Positions 18,898 through 32,400 are shown, counted from the first letter of the stretch. The stretch: 64,000 nucleotides of DNA from Rhynchospora pubera (GCA_028095005.1 CM051460.1:290831074-290895073), one strand, 5' to 3'. Translations and numbers: made by a program. Notes: generated from the letters alone by a model not told the origin.

Positions 18898-20341
18898 CTC
18901 CGTTTCATTTCTCAGCCCAAGCTTGCTTGCCAAGTACTTCATCAGCAGTCTTACTGTCATATTACAATCCCTGCAAACAAGTCAAAACACGTTATATTAG
19001 GAAAGTATACAAAACAATATGTGAAAGCGCACAGTGCAAAATTAGGTAATAGAAATATTTAAAGTAGAAAAAAAAAGTGTAGTACTTGATTCTTAGGTAA
19101 CTCCTTTCTATCTGAGGAAGAAGGGGCTCCTTCAGTCTGCAGTGAATAGCACAAGCTTACAGATGAATAAATTAAGGAGGGTTGAGATTTGAGAAAGAGA
19201 AAGATAGAGAAAGAGATGAGGCACAAATCAAACATTTTGTATGATTACTCGAGTGACATTATGGCCAGTGGCGGATTTAGCAAAAATATCTAGGTGGATC
19301 TGACAACCTCTGTTTAAGTCTTCAGCCCCACTTTTAAGTGCTCCAATGTCAGAAAAAATTAGCTGGGGCTAAAGGGGGGTTCCAAGGGCTCGACGGCGTG
19401 AGGTGGGGCTCTAGCCCCACCCGCCCCGGTGGTAGATCCGCCCCTGATTATGGCCCTGAGAAACGTAGGATCGAAAGACAGCCATACAGAAGCTAAATGT
19501 GCATGGTGGCATTACTTTGTTTTAATTTTATTTTATAATTTTATTGTTTGTTTTCTTTTTCCTGTTACTTAGAACGTTATGGAAGTGCACTCGATCGAAA
19601 CTTGCTATATTGTATAACTTGAGTATAGAAAAAAAGGAAAGAACAATATATAATAATTATACTTTTTGTGTAAATTGATTGAACTTTATTTATTCTTTAC
19701 CTTGCCAGACCATATTTACAACAAATTTTCAATAAGATGCTTCATACTAAAACTCTGCTTATTATTATATCATAATCATAACTATAATAATAAGAAAATA
19801 AAAAACACTTGTGAAAAAAAGAGAGGCATAAAAGATGGAAAATTAGAAGAAAGTATAATGAGTTCCGCAAAATCAGAGATGAGCCAACTTACTGGCTTTG
19901 GGCTGCTAAGAGAACCAGCCACACGCCAGCCTCTGGTCGCCGTGGTGGGATTACAACCCTAAAATCACCCCCAGTTACAGGATCCCATGAGCTTCTTCCA
20001 TGCGGTCCTAACATAGCCTGTCTCTGTCTTTTAAAGCTACCTATCATTTGTTGCTCGACCTTACATGTAAGCCTGTCCGTAAATAAATCAAGCTCAATTG
20101 GACCGCCTTTCCTATTGTTGTGACTTGCGGCGACTCCTAATTGGAGCCAATCTTTAGGGTTAGGATTTGATCCAACCTCGTCTTTTTCTTCCATGTTTTT
20201 CATTTCTTCATCTTCTTTATTTGCTAACATCATGGGTCTTTTGGAGAGATTTTCTCGATCAAGGTTGAACCGGGGTTCAGTGAAGAACTTGGAAAGAGGT
20301 TCATGGAATTGCTCCGCCGGGAGGTTTCTTGTAGGCACCAT
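18898..20341 (-). CDS. LAX PANICLE 2-like protein (3' end unresolved)
   Basis: Three exons were read: 19893-20341, 19086-19136 and 18898-18970, all with GT-AG borders and matching phases. The N-terminal part (149 residues from the ATG at 20341) has NPNPKDWLQLGVA and ELDLF motifs. It ends in VVIPPRRPEAGVWLVLLAAQ, which continues through exon 2 (LKEPLLPQIERSYLRI) into exon 3 (MTVRLLMKYLASKLGL). This block is the conserved C-terminal region of plant LAX PANICLE 2-type proteins, a RAWUL/ubiquitin-like fold. In rice, LAX2 is a nuclear factor needed for axillary meristem formation. The expected last stretch (the LPFLTLQHVRDNIW region) was not found. A frame reading EITLYCENLSF at 18700-18740 is suggestive, but no in-phase acceptor precedes it. 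The gene may be truncated or end differently. Family call from memory. Confidence 0.75.
19266..19446. mobile_element. hAT MITE in intron 1 of the LAX2-like gene, 181 bp
   Basis: The target duplication ATTATGGC is at 19258-19265 and 19447-19454. Ends CAGTGGCGGAT and ATCCGCCCCTG are inverted. It lies wholly within the intron between 19136 and 19893. Confidence 0.9.
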
Positions 20342-20453
20342 GGTTTCTCATTCAAATAGGAAATTAACCGTGCCTTGCCATGTATCAATTTCCCCAATAT
20401 AATTCCAAAACAAAAGCTGGGTGCAATCGATCGATGTTGATATTACTTGAGTG

Positions 20454-20461
20454 TATTTATA
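20454..20461 (-). promoter_or_regulatory. TATA box of the LAX2-like gene
   Basis: TATAAATA on the minus strand lies about 115 bases upstream of the start codon at 20341. Confidence 0.65.
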
Positions 20462-20627
20462 CTGAGTTTGTTTGTTTTGGGGTTATATGGGTAGGTTTGG
20501 TTTTAACTTTTAAGGTTTGCTAATTCTTTGGTCACCAGATGTGGGGCACAGAGAAAACAAGTGAGATGAAGAGAGATGCAACTATGATCTAACTTTCCTG
20601 GTCGGGCATAAATATTCGGGCTAGATT

Positions 20628-20629
<2 letters not shown>

Positions 20630-20663
<34 letters not shown>
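20630..20663. repeat. (GA)n microsatellite in the LAX2-like promoter
   Basis: About 17 GA units lie roughly 170 bases upstream of the TATA box. On the gene strand this reads as a CT tract, common in plant promoters and a candidate GAGA-factor (BPC) site. Confidence 0.9.
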
Positions 20664-20667
<4 letters not shown>

Positions 20668-21360
20668 CTTATTTTTCTATTCATTTGTTCTATTCATTTG
20701 TTGATTATTTGATTTCTTCCTTTGGCCAAGAAAAGAACTTAATTTCTATTGGGTTTTAGATGCAGAATATTTATGCCAGTCAGTAATGTCTCCATGTAAA
20801 AATTGGTTAATATGTCCAAGGTTGGAAACTATTAGAATTTTTATTTGTAATTTATTACTACTACTATTATTAATTATTATACATTTATATAGTTATCTAT
20901 TCATCTATATATCCTTATTATTGCTCTAGTGAGTAGTGAGCATTGCAGGATTGCGGTGATTGCCGACTATATGACGACATTGACGAGGCTGTATATCTTA
21001 CGCATTTTACACAATATTCCCTTGCAACAATATATATATATATACACACACACTCGGCATGAGGAGATTACTCTCCCAACTGAATTGTATTGCTAGCTTA
21101 TTTTTATCTTGTCTGAACATAATTTTACATTCTTAGAAGAAATTAAGTTCCTTCGGAATGCAAATACAGGTTGAATATGATGGAAAATATCAGTACGGGC
21201 ATCATTACGAAATTACAAAATTTAACTCATTTTAAATTGCATTTAATTACTATTTTAATATCGAAATAAAAGAACTACGAATTATGTAAAATTTAATTTG
21301 TTGCATAAGCTCAAAAAAGAATTAGAATCTGAGGGTGAATTTTGTAAATTTAAAAATTAT

Positions 21361-21484
21361 TAGTTTCTAATGTTAAATAAAAAAAAATTCATACGGTAAC
21401 CGTATAAATTTGAAGTGTTCAGCATTAGTTTCTAATGTTAAATAAAAAAAATTCATACGGTAACCGTATAAATTTGAAGTTCAG
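21361..21484. repeat. 65-bp tandem duplication with a palindrome
   Basis: TAGTTTCTAATGTTAAATAA begins at 21361 and again at 21426. Each copy carries the palindrome ATACGGTAACCGTAT. Confidence 0.95.
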
Positions 21485-24400
21485 CATGCGATTGTCAAAA
21501 TCAGATAAAACCTTTTCTGTAGCTTTTCCCGCAATATACCTGCACATGATCCTGGGAAAAGGCCGAACATGATTCTTTCCCTATGCATATATAACTATGT
21601 TTTTCGGAGCACCAAACACAGTGTTTTCTTTTCTTTTTTTTTCCCTTTTTTTTTTTTGAGGAAAAAAGACAGTGTTTTCTGTCCTTGATAAAAGAGGGAT
21701 GAGTGCTGACATGATCCTTTTTTTTATTATTCCCTTTTATGGTGTGTGTGTGTAACATAATATAGATTCTTCGATTGTCTAGCTAGGAGTAGGACAAGGC
21801 TCATGTTGGGGGAAAAAAATTATTACGGTAGCAAAAGTTTGCGTTGCATAGTTAATTAAGTCTTGCATATTTTATTTAGTGGGACCTAATTATATGCTAT
21901 ATTGGCCTGTTATTGGGTCCACCACGTAAATTGGCTGTAATAATTAATTACTCCAATAACTAATGCTTCCGGAGAAATAAAAGAATATAACGATAGCAAT
22001 AGTAGCTAGCAGCCTAGCACTAATAGTGGTTTTTTGTACAAATTAATTCCTTTTTTTTGTTTGGCTTGGTCATGATCCTAGATCTTATCTTTTTATTTTA
22101 ATTCAACGTCCTCCAAATGCAAAAGCATCAATATTTTCTTCACATGACGCTTTGTAGATTCTGATCTTAATTATAGTACATTTTACCATCCTAAGTTTAA
22201 ACCTAATTAAGTAGGTACGTAGCATGCAACGGGCTTATCCAAAGTACAATTATTATTGAATGTTTTTGTACTTTTCTATATATATATATAATATACATAT
22301 TACTTACTTTTCTATATCTACACAAAAAATATTGTATAAATGTTTTTGTACTTAATTATGTAAAAAATTATTTGTTTTCTATAATTTAAATTTATTGGGC
22401 ATACATAACAATAACTATATTTGTTTTCCTAGGTTAAAGCATTTGGAAAGTTCTTGTTAATTTATTTATTCGTTTTCTTAAGAAAAAGTATACAGTATAT
22501 TTTATTAAAAAACGTAGCTCAAATTATTATTTTAATAGTAAATATTAAAAAATAATAATTTTAAGAATAAACATGTTAGGGGGCACAAGCTGTGGTGCGC
22601 GCAACCACAGGCATACTAGTGGGAATGGCGCTATCAGATTTTTGAAATACTTAATTAATTTTTTTATTTTTAAAAATAGTAACATGCCACTTGTATTGGT
22701 GGTCAGACAAATTTATGTTTATAAAAAATAATTAAAATTTAAAAAATGGTAATTATTTTCTTAAATAATAATGCCACTCATGAATTGCTAGCTGCTGTCA
22801 GAAACAATATTTTAAAAAAAAGTATTAATTTTTACAAATAATAAGCGCCGGTACTCCAAGTGGTATATTTGATAGAGAATTTACTTTTTCGTTTCAAATA
22901 TATATGAAAACATACACATTTGTATTTGGGGATTAGCAACACCATTTGGCGCCCCTAGCTACCCGTTCCACTAGCACTAGTGTCGCTACCAATTAACGCA
23001 CCACTAACACTGCGCTCTGACACGATTAGTATTATTAATATTGCCATTTTCTAATGTTTACTATTAAAATATTAATTTGATTTATGGTTTTTAGTAAAAT
23101 TAAGGAAAACTATATATAGCGTACGCGTATAGCTATCTGTTTTATTACAATGTAAAATATTACAAAAATGCCCTTGAAAAATACGAAGGATGAGAATTTT
23201 GTGGTCTCAGCTATCCTGAACTTCATCAGCATTTTTTTTTCATAAAAAATTAACGCCAACTGATCTAGGCATAGCTCCACAACTGAAGAGACATCAATTT
23301 TCTTCTGTTTTTTTTTCTTATTCTTTTTTATTTTTTTTTGTAAAATAGAAGAGTTTCAAGTCAGTCATGTTGATTTGATAACTTTAGATTATTATAATTA
23401 TGTTAATTTTATTTGGTGTTCATATTCAATTTATTGAAAATAGTTCTATATTAAAAGCAATAATTAAAATTGCTATTTGACTTTTTGGTACAATCGGCGC
23501 CCATACTCTCTGGTAGCCATTAGAAGAAAATCAATTTAAATTTAATTTCCTTTCTTTTCAATATTTTAAATCCATCATTGCAATTCATTAATGTAGATTA
23601 TTTTTAGTCATACACATAAAATAGTAGTAAGGGCTTTAATTAGTCAACATTATAAAGGTAATTAAGGCCTTCACGTAGATTACATGTTGCAGGTATGAAC
23701 TAAATTGCATGGTTCCATTATATAAATCTATAAAAAATTATTTCTCTTTAAAATAACCATACTAGCTGTTGTGGTACGGATTTCATGTGAGCTATCACTA
23801 TATATAGAGCATTCTGTCCAGTTTTTGGAGCTATCTTGTAGTTCAGAGAAAATTGAAATTTTTAGCTTCGCCTTATTGTTAAGTCTTCTTCGCTGTTCAA
23901 TATCAAAGAATATTATTGTCGATTGCCAAAAATTATCTTCAAGGTTCGAATTAATGTCTCTTAACGAAAAAGTTCAAGAGCACCTCAAATGCTGAGGCCA
24001 TAGAGGATCAAAATGTCCACCTATGTCATGCAACTTGGATAATACACGTCTAATAATCATGACAGTAGCTGACAATTGTGATTTATGATATATCTATAAA
24101 TATTGATAAAAGCCGCGTTGTTAGCTCATTATATATCCATTAACTGGTCATTAACGAACCTAAGCTGTATTCTAACTATCCAATTTTCTATAATAAGCAT
24201 CATGACCATACAATGGGCATGAACATTAAATGTCATGGCTACTCTCTGTATATATATATCTATTTAATTTATTTTATTTTACTTTATTTTCTTAATTTCT
24301 CCATTATTCCTTGATTGTGTCGCCTGTTGCATATATCCATTATCCGACAACTGCCACAAATATATAAGATTATTATTTCCCCCCGAACAAAGCTAGCTGC

Positions 24401-26420
24401 AATTAATTAATTAAACAAAAATTTTAGGCGACTCATATAGAGAACCACAAAATTGTCTCCATGCTTTCAATCTAGCTACAAAAAATGAGAGAGAGAAAGA
24501 GTGTATGCTATCCGATACGTGGCATTGTAAAGGATACCATTCAATTCTTTAACTACCTTTATCCCGAGATCATAAATCACCTGAGCCATTCAACATGATT
24601 TAGGAGTGAATAAAAATTTTATAAGCAAATAATTTTCCTAATTTATTTTATTCGTTTATTTTATTAGTTGAAAATTATTTATAAGTACTAAAATGTCACA
24701 ACTAAATTTTATTCAAGAATAAATATGGAATTTTTGCTAGTAAATTTTCAACTTGGATGTTAAAATCTCATCACTTATTAAATAATAATATGTTATTTTC
24801 CTATTAAATTGTCAATTACAATTTTCGATACCGTTAAACTTTTACTAATACTCTAAAATTAAAAAAAAACATAATTTTGGATCGACTACAAGATGAGGTG
24901 TATCGATCATGGATAATTAATTTGGATACTTCACATTTCCAATTAATAATTCCTACTAGAATTATAGGGCGCATCTATTAGCTGTTGTATTCATTTAATA
25001 TTTTGGACATTTATTTTGAAATAATTCATATATCAAAATAATAAAGTTTTAGACGTGTGAGTTACCATTTATATATAATATATATAATATATCTTATATT
25101 ATTTCAATTTGAAATTATCCAGTTATTTATCGAAAAATTAGTTAACTATTGGGAATAATAAGCTTTTTAAATTGAGGAACGTGAACACGAATTTCACGTA
25201 ATTTGATGCTTAATTCCTTTATTAGTCTATAAAAAATGTATTAATAATCTTAATTCGTAAATTAGAAAAATTGTTCAGTGTAACATGAAACTGTCTACGG
25301 AAGGCACAATTAAAAACGTGATCTACAAGACACACAACGAAAGTAAAAAGTATATTATTCCGATTTTTTTTCGTTCAACATCAAGATGTTGCAGCCTTGC
25401 AGGAAACTTCCAATGCAATCAGATAATATAGATGCAATGTTTTCCAAATAAACTTAGACCGACCGATTCGGTTAGTTCGATACAAAACCGTCATCGCCAG
25501 GCCAATATATTATATGCATCTCCTAAAACTAGTTATAACTCTCTCAACTCTTATATATAGCCGTTATCTGATCCAATGCTTTAAAAAAAAAAAATTAAAT
25601 CTAAAACCTCTGAGCACCACCTTCTTAATGTCTGATTTTTACCACCAAAATCTAAAATCATCGGTAACCATCGAACCGGTAACTTTACCGGTTTGATGTC
25701 TATAGGATAACATAAATAATATATATGCATGGATACTTGAAGAATGGTGGATAGGACACAGTCTCTCCTGATTTTTGTTTATTTCTTTCGTATATTTAAT
25801 TTCTTTTTAATCTTGCTAGCTATAAAAGAGATGTGTATGTACAAATAAATGAGCATAACCAAGCTGTCAATTTGTGTGGATGTATATTGTATATATTAGT
25901 ATCACATTCTTATCTGATTATTGCAAAAGCGCGTAAACACGTTTAATTTATTCTTCTAATCTAGTAACCATGATCACCATTAATTATACTATATATATTT
26001 AGTGGTAGTCTAACTGGCATTTATTAATTATAAGGCCTGCCCATAAAAAATAAAAAAAAGCTCCATTCCGTTTATCTTTCCAAAGCTCTCTTAAATATTA
26101 ACAGTAGCACTAATTACTTGTATTGTTCCTAACATTATAGAAACCCAACTTATAATTTATATTATATATACAAAAAACTTATTTTTAATTACTCGGAGCA
26201 TTAAATACATATAACTTAGTGAGAAATATATAGGTATATCTCAGTGAGCCTTCTTTTTGTAAATTTTATATATATTGATATTTGTATACGGTGCATTATT
26301 TATTTAGAATAAAGTTTGGTGAAAATAATTTTTCAACCATAGTTTTTTACGATGAACTATTGTAAACATTTGAGTGGGAAAGACATTAAAATTTTATTTT
26401 ATGTTGAAATTGTGAAAGAG

Positions 26421-26423
<3 letters not shown>

Positions 26424-26459
<36 letters not shown>
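26424..26459. repeat. (AT)n microsatellite
   Basis: About 18 uninterrupted AT units. Confidence 0.98.
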
Positions 26460-26463
<4 letters not shown>

Positions 26464-27626
26464 AGTGGTACAAGTAATTTCTTTTCTGTGATAGAATAAA
26501 ATAAACTTTATTACTTTATTAGCATAATTTTTCTTGCAAATTCATAAACAATCAGGTTGTTCATTGTTGCAAAAAGAAAAATTGAGACAGTTGGAGTAAT
26601 AAAAAATAGTAAGTTCTTTGTCAAAATAAATATCTGCAATGACCAGCTACGTTAGTGGGCATAATACAAAAATGTATTAGTACATGTAGAATATATATAC
26701 ATGCAAACAGTAATACCTACGCTCAAAACAATTTGTTGGCTGCGTTGGTGTTTCCCACAAAAGGACCTTGATTTTAAAAAAATGTCATTAACTTTATACA
26801 ACTATATATCTCAAATGAATTCGCTAATTAATATATCATTAGTCTTCTTAGCAGACATTGCATGTAAATTAATATTGTTTCAAATACGTGCTGATAGCAA
26901 TGTCTTACCGCTCAAAACATATGATAATTTATTTCTACGTCGTTCTAATACGTTGTTTAAATATATAATATAATAATTGGACAGCCACATCATTCCGGTA
27001 TAAGAAATGTTTAATTGGAGTTGGCTTAGACCAAAGAAAGGTCATCTTAATTATTTTCCAAATTTAATTTAATACACTGTATCAAATACTACTCGAACTC
27101 TTCGGAAAGAGACTTTGCCAATTACTATTTCACAAATAAATTCCAAAAAGCTTAAAATATCTAAAATTAATTTAAAAATCTGTATGTTCCTCATGAACCA
27201 CGCATAGTATTTATTGTATATATAAATCGAAATTACCCAAATCACCCGCGTCCTCAAACTAATAATACCATTACAAGAGAATTGATTCGCACATCCTAGC
27301 TTCTATTAAATAGTCCAAGCACCCCTAAATTTTTCCAAGACAAAATTACCCCTACATATTTATATTTAAACATAATAACATAATAAAAAATTATATCAGA
27401 ACCAGCCAACATTAAAAACCGCTACATGCAAAGATAAAAAGAACAAAAACAACACCGACGTCAAATCTAAAGAAAAAAAAAATTCGTGCAATTTTTTTCT
27501 TTTCTCAATTTTTCAATGCAAGAGTCCAAAAATAAAAGAAAAAAAAATTACTATTAATTGAAATTTATATACTCAAACCATAAAATGTTATAGTTTATAT
27601 CTATTTACCGCTTTCCTATTTCTTTC

Positions 27627-27803
27627 GGGGGCGTTTGGATGGGGTTGGAATAAGAGGGAATTGCAAATTCCCAGAATTTCATATGCCAAATTTATTATAA
27701 ACAATCTAAAATCTTCAAAAAGTTACACACTTCCCAATAAATTTATGCCTAAAAATAGCAAATTCTCCCAATTCTCCCAATTCCTAAGCGATCCAAACAC
27801 CCC
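27627..27803. mobile_element. MITE with GGGGCGTTTGGAT ends, 177 bp
   Basis: The terminal inverted repeats are GGGGCGTTTGGAT and ATCCAAACACCCC, with 3-bp target duplication TTC. It resembles the elements at 35743 and 49779. The 3-bp duplication suggests a PIF/Harbinger (Tourist) or similar class. Confidence 0.7.
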
Positions 27804-28800
27804 TTCATTCCTTAAATATATATATATTTTTTTAATAGTGACCGTGCACTCCTATGAAGGAACGATGTTCTCAAAAAAGTACAGCGGGCCGGTCTACGGT
27901 AGTGGTACGATAAGACACGGAAAGGAGGCGGCGCAATATATACTGCAAGACTAGGACACGAATATGGCATAAGAACTCATGCGTGTAATGTCCGATTTCA
28001 ATAATATAGAAATAACATGACATATAGATTTTTCAGACACGACACAAAAGACATGATACATTCAAATTAATACGAAAAAGAGGCACGTGTTAGACAATAC
28101 AGGAATTTATTGTCTATTTTGGTTTTATGTAAATATATGATGAATATGTTGTATTTTATCTTTTATGATGGATTTCTCATTTAATGTGTATATAGATTAT
28201 ATACATCATTTTAGAAATATTAATCAACAATTATCAATAGATTTAATTCCAAATGAAATACTTTTTTACCAAATAAAATTAATTTTTCACTCAAAAAAGA
28301 ATTAACATATATGTATGAGTCCGGCTCAAAACTCCTAAATCTTGTTCAAAATGACCGATTCAAACCGTTCAATACGATCTTCCTATCACTACGCGAAATT
28401 TTGGCTTCTGTAACGGTTAATAAAAGACTTCTGTAACGGTACACGAAACGTTACTGTAGCCCCCGTTACAGAATGTCTAATAACCGTTACAGATCTATAA
28501 CGGTTATTCTCTAATAACCGTTACAGTAGCCAATCTTCTGTAACGGTTATCATCTAATAACCGTTATAGTATTATGCAAGGGAAATCTGGTATAGCTTTT
28601 TGGAGAACATGTGTAACGGTTATTCTCTAATAACCGTTACAGAAGCCACTCTTCTGTAACGGTGATTATCTAATAACCGTTATAGTATTATGCAAGGGAA
28701 ATCTGGTACAGCTTTTTGGAGAACATGTGTAACGGTCATTCTCTAATAACCGTTACAGAAGCCACTCTTCTGTAACGGTTATTCTCTAATAACCGTTACA

Positions 28801-28957
28801 GATAATGTTTATAATAAAAAAAATGAAATTATAATATTCTGTAACGGTTATTCCTTAATAACCGTTACAGAAGGTCCTTTTTTTTGTTTCGCTTTTTTTG
28901 ATTTGGCTAGCCCAATTTGCTAGCCGAATTGGTACCAAATTGGTACCCAATTTACAT
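28801..28957. repeat. Module-start repeat, copy 1
   Basis: About 157 bp including GCTAGCCCAATTTGCTAGCC and TTGGTACC motifs. It is nearly identical to 31939-32095 in the same orientation. Each copy precedes one of the two genes. Confidence 0.95.
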
Positions 28958-29113
28958 TAGATAACACATGCAGCATACTGTTACAATTCAATCCAGTACT
29001 CCAAGAGATGCTTATCTGAACACTCATTAAAGCACGCAACTCTTCATATGATTACAATTCAAATTAAAGCACGCAACTCTTCATATTTTCAGTTTCAAAC
29101 TCATCATTTCTAC

Positions 29114-29120
29114 TATAAAT
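29114..29120 (+). promoter_or_regulatory. TATA box of CACTA gene A
   Basis: TATAAAT lies about 90 bases upstream of the start codon at 29205. Confidence 0.55.
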
Positions 29121-29204
29121 GACCAAACTGTAGAACCCCACGCCTTTTCAGTTTCAAACTAATTTCTCACTTCTCCCTCCTATCTCTCTACTCAAAAACC
29201 AACC

Positions 29205-31052
29205 ATGGAAAACCTTGATCCCATCAGAGTTGATGAAGACGACATCACTGCTCCGGCCAGTGCAGAGATCACCAAATCCATTGTCATCCAAACCATGGAA
29301 GGTGTAACTTTGCTTGATGTCATGATAGAGATGAGAAGACGCCTCCCTGCAGGACAACACAGAGTGACAACACTCCTAGAAAACCGATTTCTCATCATCG
29401 GCCCCTCTGAGCAATGGCGCGATGAGATGTTTAGAAAAGGCACTATTGAAATCACATATGGAAACAACATGAGGCGGCCATTTCCCATCCTCATTGATCC
29501 TCCAAGGGAACTAGACCCCAGAGCAGATAGTGTGAGGCTATGGGTAAGAATTGCTGATCTTCCATTTGGATGGTGCTCATGGTATGGAGCAAACATCTTT
29601 TTCCCTTTTGGTACAGTTTTACATGCTGATGCACCAACATACATGGGTATAGATGCCAGATTTGCTAGAGTAGAAGTATTGGTTGAACATAGGGATAGAA
29701 TACCAGCCTCTCGTGCATTTGAATTACACAGAAGAAATGGAAAAATTGACCTACTTCGTGTTCAGTACGTAGTTGAGGAACCACAAATCAGAAACCCACG
29801 TCATGAATACATCAAAGCTTTGCCTAGGATTGAATGGTCCCCTGCTGATGAGGCAAGACTGCAAAGTATCAATCCACCTGATAGGGTTGATTCTGGCAGT
29901 ACTACAACCATGCGACAGAGCAAGAGAAAAGCCAAGAAAAAGGCTGCAAAAACCACAACCCCCAATAATACTCAAGCAAAAAAAAGGAAGATAGATGAGG
30001 TCATCCCCTCAATGATTACTAGATCACAAACCAAGGGAGGAAGCAGAACTAAGGAGACAGGAGTTCTCATTGGAGACACCAGGGTAATCAAACCTACAAG
30101 CTCTACTTCTAAAGGAAAAGGAGTACAAGAAGATCTTGAGGCACAGTTCAGGAAGGAGATGAAACATGCTAGGAAAGAGAGCCACAGAGCTCAACATGAG
30201 GGCCCAGGGCACACCAGTGGGCCCAGTGTACCCCCTGGGTTCAACCTAAGCTCTCAGGAGACTGATACTGATGAGGATGAGGATGAAAAAACTGACACAG
30301 AGAGTGACAATACAACTCCTACTGAGGACCAATCAGTCGATGAACTCATGAAGACACCCTCAGAGGAGCCCAGCAAGATGTCATTCTCCACAGAAGGTAA
30401 CTCTACATTTCTTTCTAGTAACAATATGTGCAGAAGTCCTAAATAGCTTAGAGAATAGCTTCTTTCTAGACAATATGTTCAAAAGCCCTAAATAACTTCT
30501 ATAGTTTAAATCCTACATAAATCCTAGTTTAGAGAATACATAAATCCTAGTTTAGAGAATACATAAATCCTAGTTTAGAGAATAGCTCTACATAAATCCT
30601 AGTTTAGAGAATAGCTTCTTTCTAGACAATATGTTCAAAAGCCCTAAATAACTTCTATAGTTTAAATCCTACATAAATCCTAGTTTAGAGAATACATAAA
30701 TCCTAGTTTAGAGAATAGCTCTACATAAATCCTAGTTTAGAGAATAGCTCTACATAAATCCTAGTTTAGAGAATAGCTTATTTCTAGACAATATGTTCAA
30801 AAGCCCTAAATAACTTCTATAGTTTAAATCCTACATAAATCCTAGTTTAGAGAATACATAAATCCTAGTTTAGAGAATAGCTCTACATAAATCCTAGTTT
30901 AGAGAATAGCTCTACATAAATATACATTTAACTTTTTCAATAATTGCACTGACTTGAAAACAGACATGGAAAAAACCTTCATGGATTTGGCAAAGAAGCA
31001 GGAAGCAGCAAAGAAGAGCAATGGCTCTACTGATGACACATCCTCTACCTAG
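29205..31052 (+). CDS. CACTA gene A: DUF4283-like nuclear protein, two exons, 426 residues
   Basis: Exon 1 is 29205-30396 and exon 2 is 30964-31052, joined GT-AG with correct phase (GAA-G/AC-ATG). Exon 2 adds DMEKTFMDLAKKQEAAKKSN and a short tail. Residues about 60-200 (RFLIIGPSEQWRDEMFRKG, then SVRLWVRIADLPFGW) follow the alpha/beta pattern of plant DUF4283 domains, usually found next to zinc knuckles in LINE and other element proteins. The zinc knuckle is absent. Residues about 235-265 are very basic (KRKAKKKAAK, KKRK: nuclear targeting). A long acidic Ser/Thr stretch (DTDEDEDEKTDTESD) and a Lys-rich end follow. Basic, acidic and possible coiled-coil parts suggest a DNA-binding helper acting on the subterminal repeats, analogous to TnpA, but this is inference. 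The frame is intact, unlike the nearby MULE gene. Confidence 0.8.
30467..30919 (+). repeat. Minisatellite filling the intron of CACTA gene A
   Basis: A 19-24 bp unit, ACATAAATCCTAGTTTAGAG plus AATA(GCTCT), recurs about 12 times. It is interrupted by three longer units starting TTTCTAGACAATATGTTCAA, so there is a higher-order repeat. The array makes up nearly all of the 567-bp intron (30397-30963). Confidence 0.95.
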
Positions 31053-31938
31053 ATGCTGCCCTTTTTTTTTTACTTCTCAGTTATTTATTGTTGTATTGTA
31101 CTGTTAATGGCAAGAATTGTGTGATGTTTAGATGTATGTTTGTGATGTTTAGATACAGAATCAAGCTTGAAACAATATAAATTGCTCTTTAGTAGAAAGG
31201 TTTCTATTGACATTTGACATTTGTGGCCAACAGGCAATTTGATTCATGCGCATACCAGAGGTCAATAATACATATGCAAGGAGAAATTCAAAACTTAACA
31301 CACAAAATTTCTTCATGTACACCTCTGGTATGCAATTGGCAGACACTATTGACCATAGCATTGTTTGTCAGCCTATGTAAATTGCATTGTTTGTCAACCG
31401 TAATTCAGCTCAATTATTAAGCTCAATTATTTGTCAATTACAACTTAAAAGCAAAAGGAAAAAAAGCAGTTAACCCTAAATCGCATATATATGAAAAAAG
31501 AGGAGTTTATGAAAGTACCGAAGAAATATAAAATTATCCAGTTTTCGATCGATTCGTTGAATCTGCTCTCCTTCTCCTTGTCGTTCTTTCGATCGATCCG
31601 TTGAATCTGCTCTCGTTCTCATGAAAAAACCGAAATAAATAAGGAAAAAATATGAAAAAATACGATACAAATTTTTTGTTTTTTTACCTCAAATCTGCTC
31701 TCATTTTTGTTCTTTTTTTTCAGAATTTTTATAAATTTTTTGCTATTTTTTGGAGTTAAACAGAAGGGATAAGAGAGGTATTTCTTTGAATAAAATGAAA
31801 AGAAGAGAGAAAGGAATGCGGCTGGGAAGACTTAACCTAAATACATAACCTTTCTGTAACGGTTATTTAAACAAACCGTTACAGAAGACTTATTACAGAA
31901 GATTGGCTTCTGTAACGGTTATTAGGTAATAACCGATA

Positions 31939-32095
31939 CAGATAATGTTTATAATAAAAAAAAATGAAATTATAATATTCTGTAACGGTTATTCCTTAAT
32001 AACCGTTACAGAAGGTCCTTTTTTTTGTTTCGCTTTTTTTGCTTTGGCTAGCCCAATTTGCTAGCCGAATTGGTACCAGATTGGTACCCAATTTA
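31939..32095. repeat. Module-start repeat, copy 2
   Basis: Direct copy of 28801-28957 with few differences. It precedes gene B. Confidence 0.95.
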
Positions 32096-32209
32096 CATTA
32101 AACACATGCAGCATATCACACATATATCAAACATATATATAATCATGCATATTACACAAACAATAAACAAAGTATTTAGTTTGCCTCACAAGTATCAATC
32201 AAATCAGAA

Positions 32210-32400
32210 TCTCAATATCAGAATCGTACAATATCAGAATCTCAATATCATTAATAGCTTAGATAGAAGTGCTTGGTTTGTCTTAAATTTGGTCAGAACG
32301 TACCTGAATCATCAATATCAGAATCTCAATATCAGAACACCTGAATCAAGTTGTAGTCTTCCGAAGAGGTGCTTGGTTTGTCTTAAATTTGGTCATAATT
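32210..32400. repeat. Short repeats in the gene B leader
   Basis: ATCAGAATCTCAATATCA recurs three times, and GTGCTTGGTTTGTCTTAAAT recurs at about 32271 and 32371. The overlapping 151-residue frame is an effect of these repeats and has no recognisable domain. Confidence 0.8.

Larger units (their letters stand above)
20665..27623. other. Gene-poor interval
   Basis: No protein or RNA gene could be supported. Visible structure is limited to a 65-bp duplication (21361), a possible inverted-repeat pair (ATTTTAATAGTAAA at about 22530 and its complement near 23065) that may bound a transposon, and an AT microsatellite (26424). Short reading frames such as 23771-23995 show no recognisable motif. Confidence 0.6.

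Noticed and set aside
23771..23995. 74-residue plus frame
   Set aside because: No motif and no gene context; probably chance.
29192..29644. 150-residue minus-strand frame opposite gene A
   Set aside because: It is antisense to a frame with clear protein-like features and has no motif of its own.
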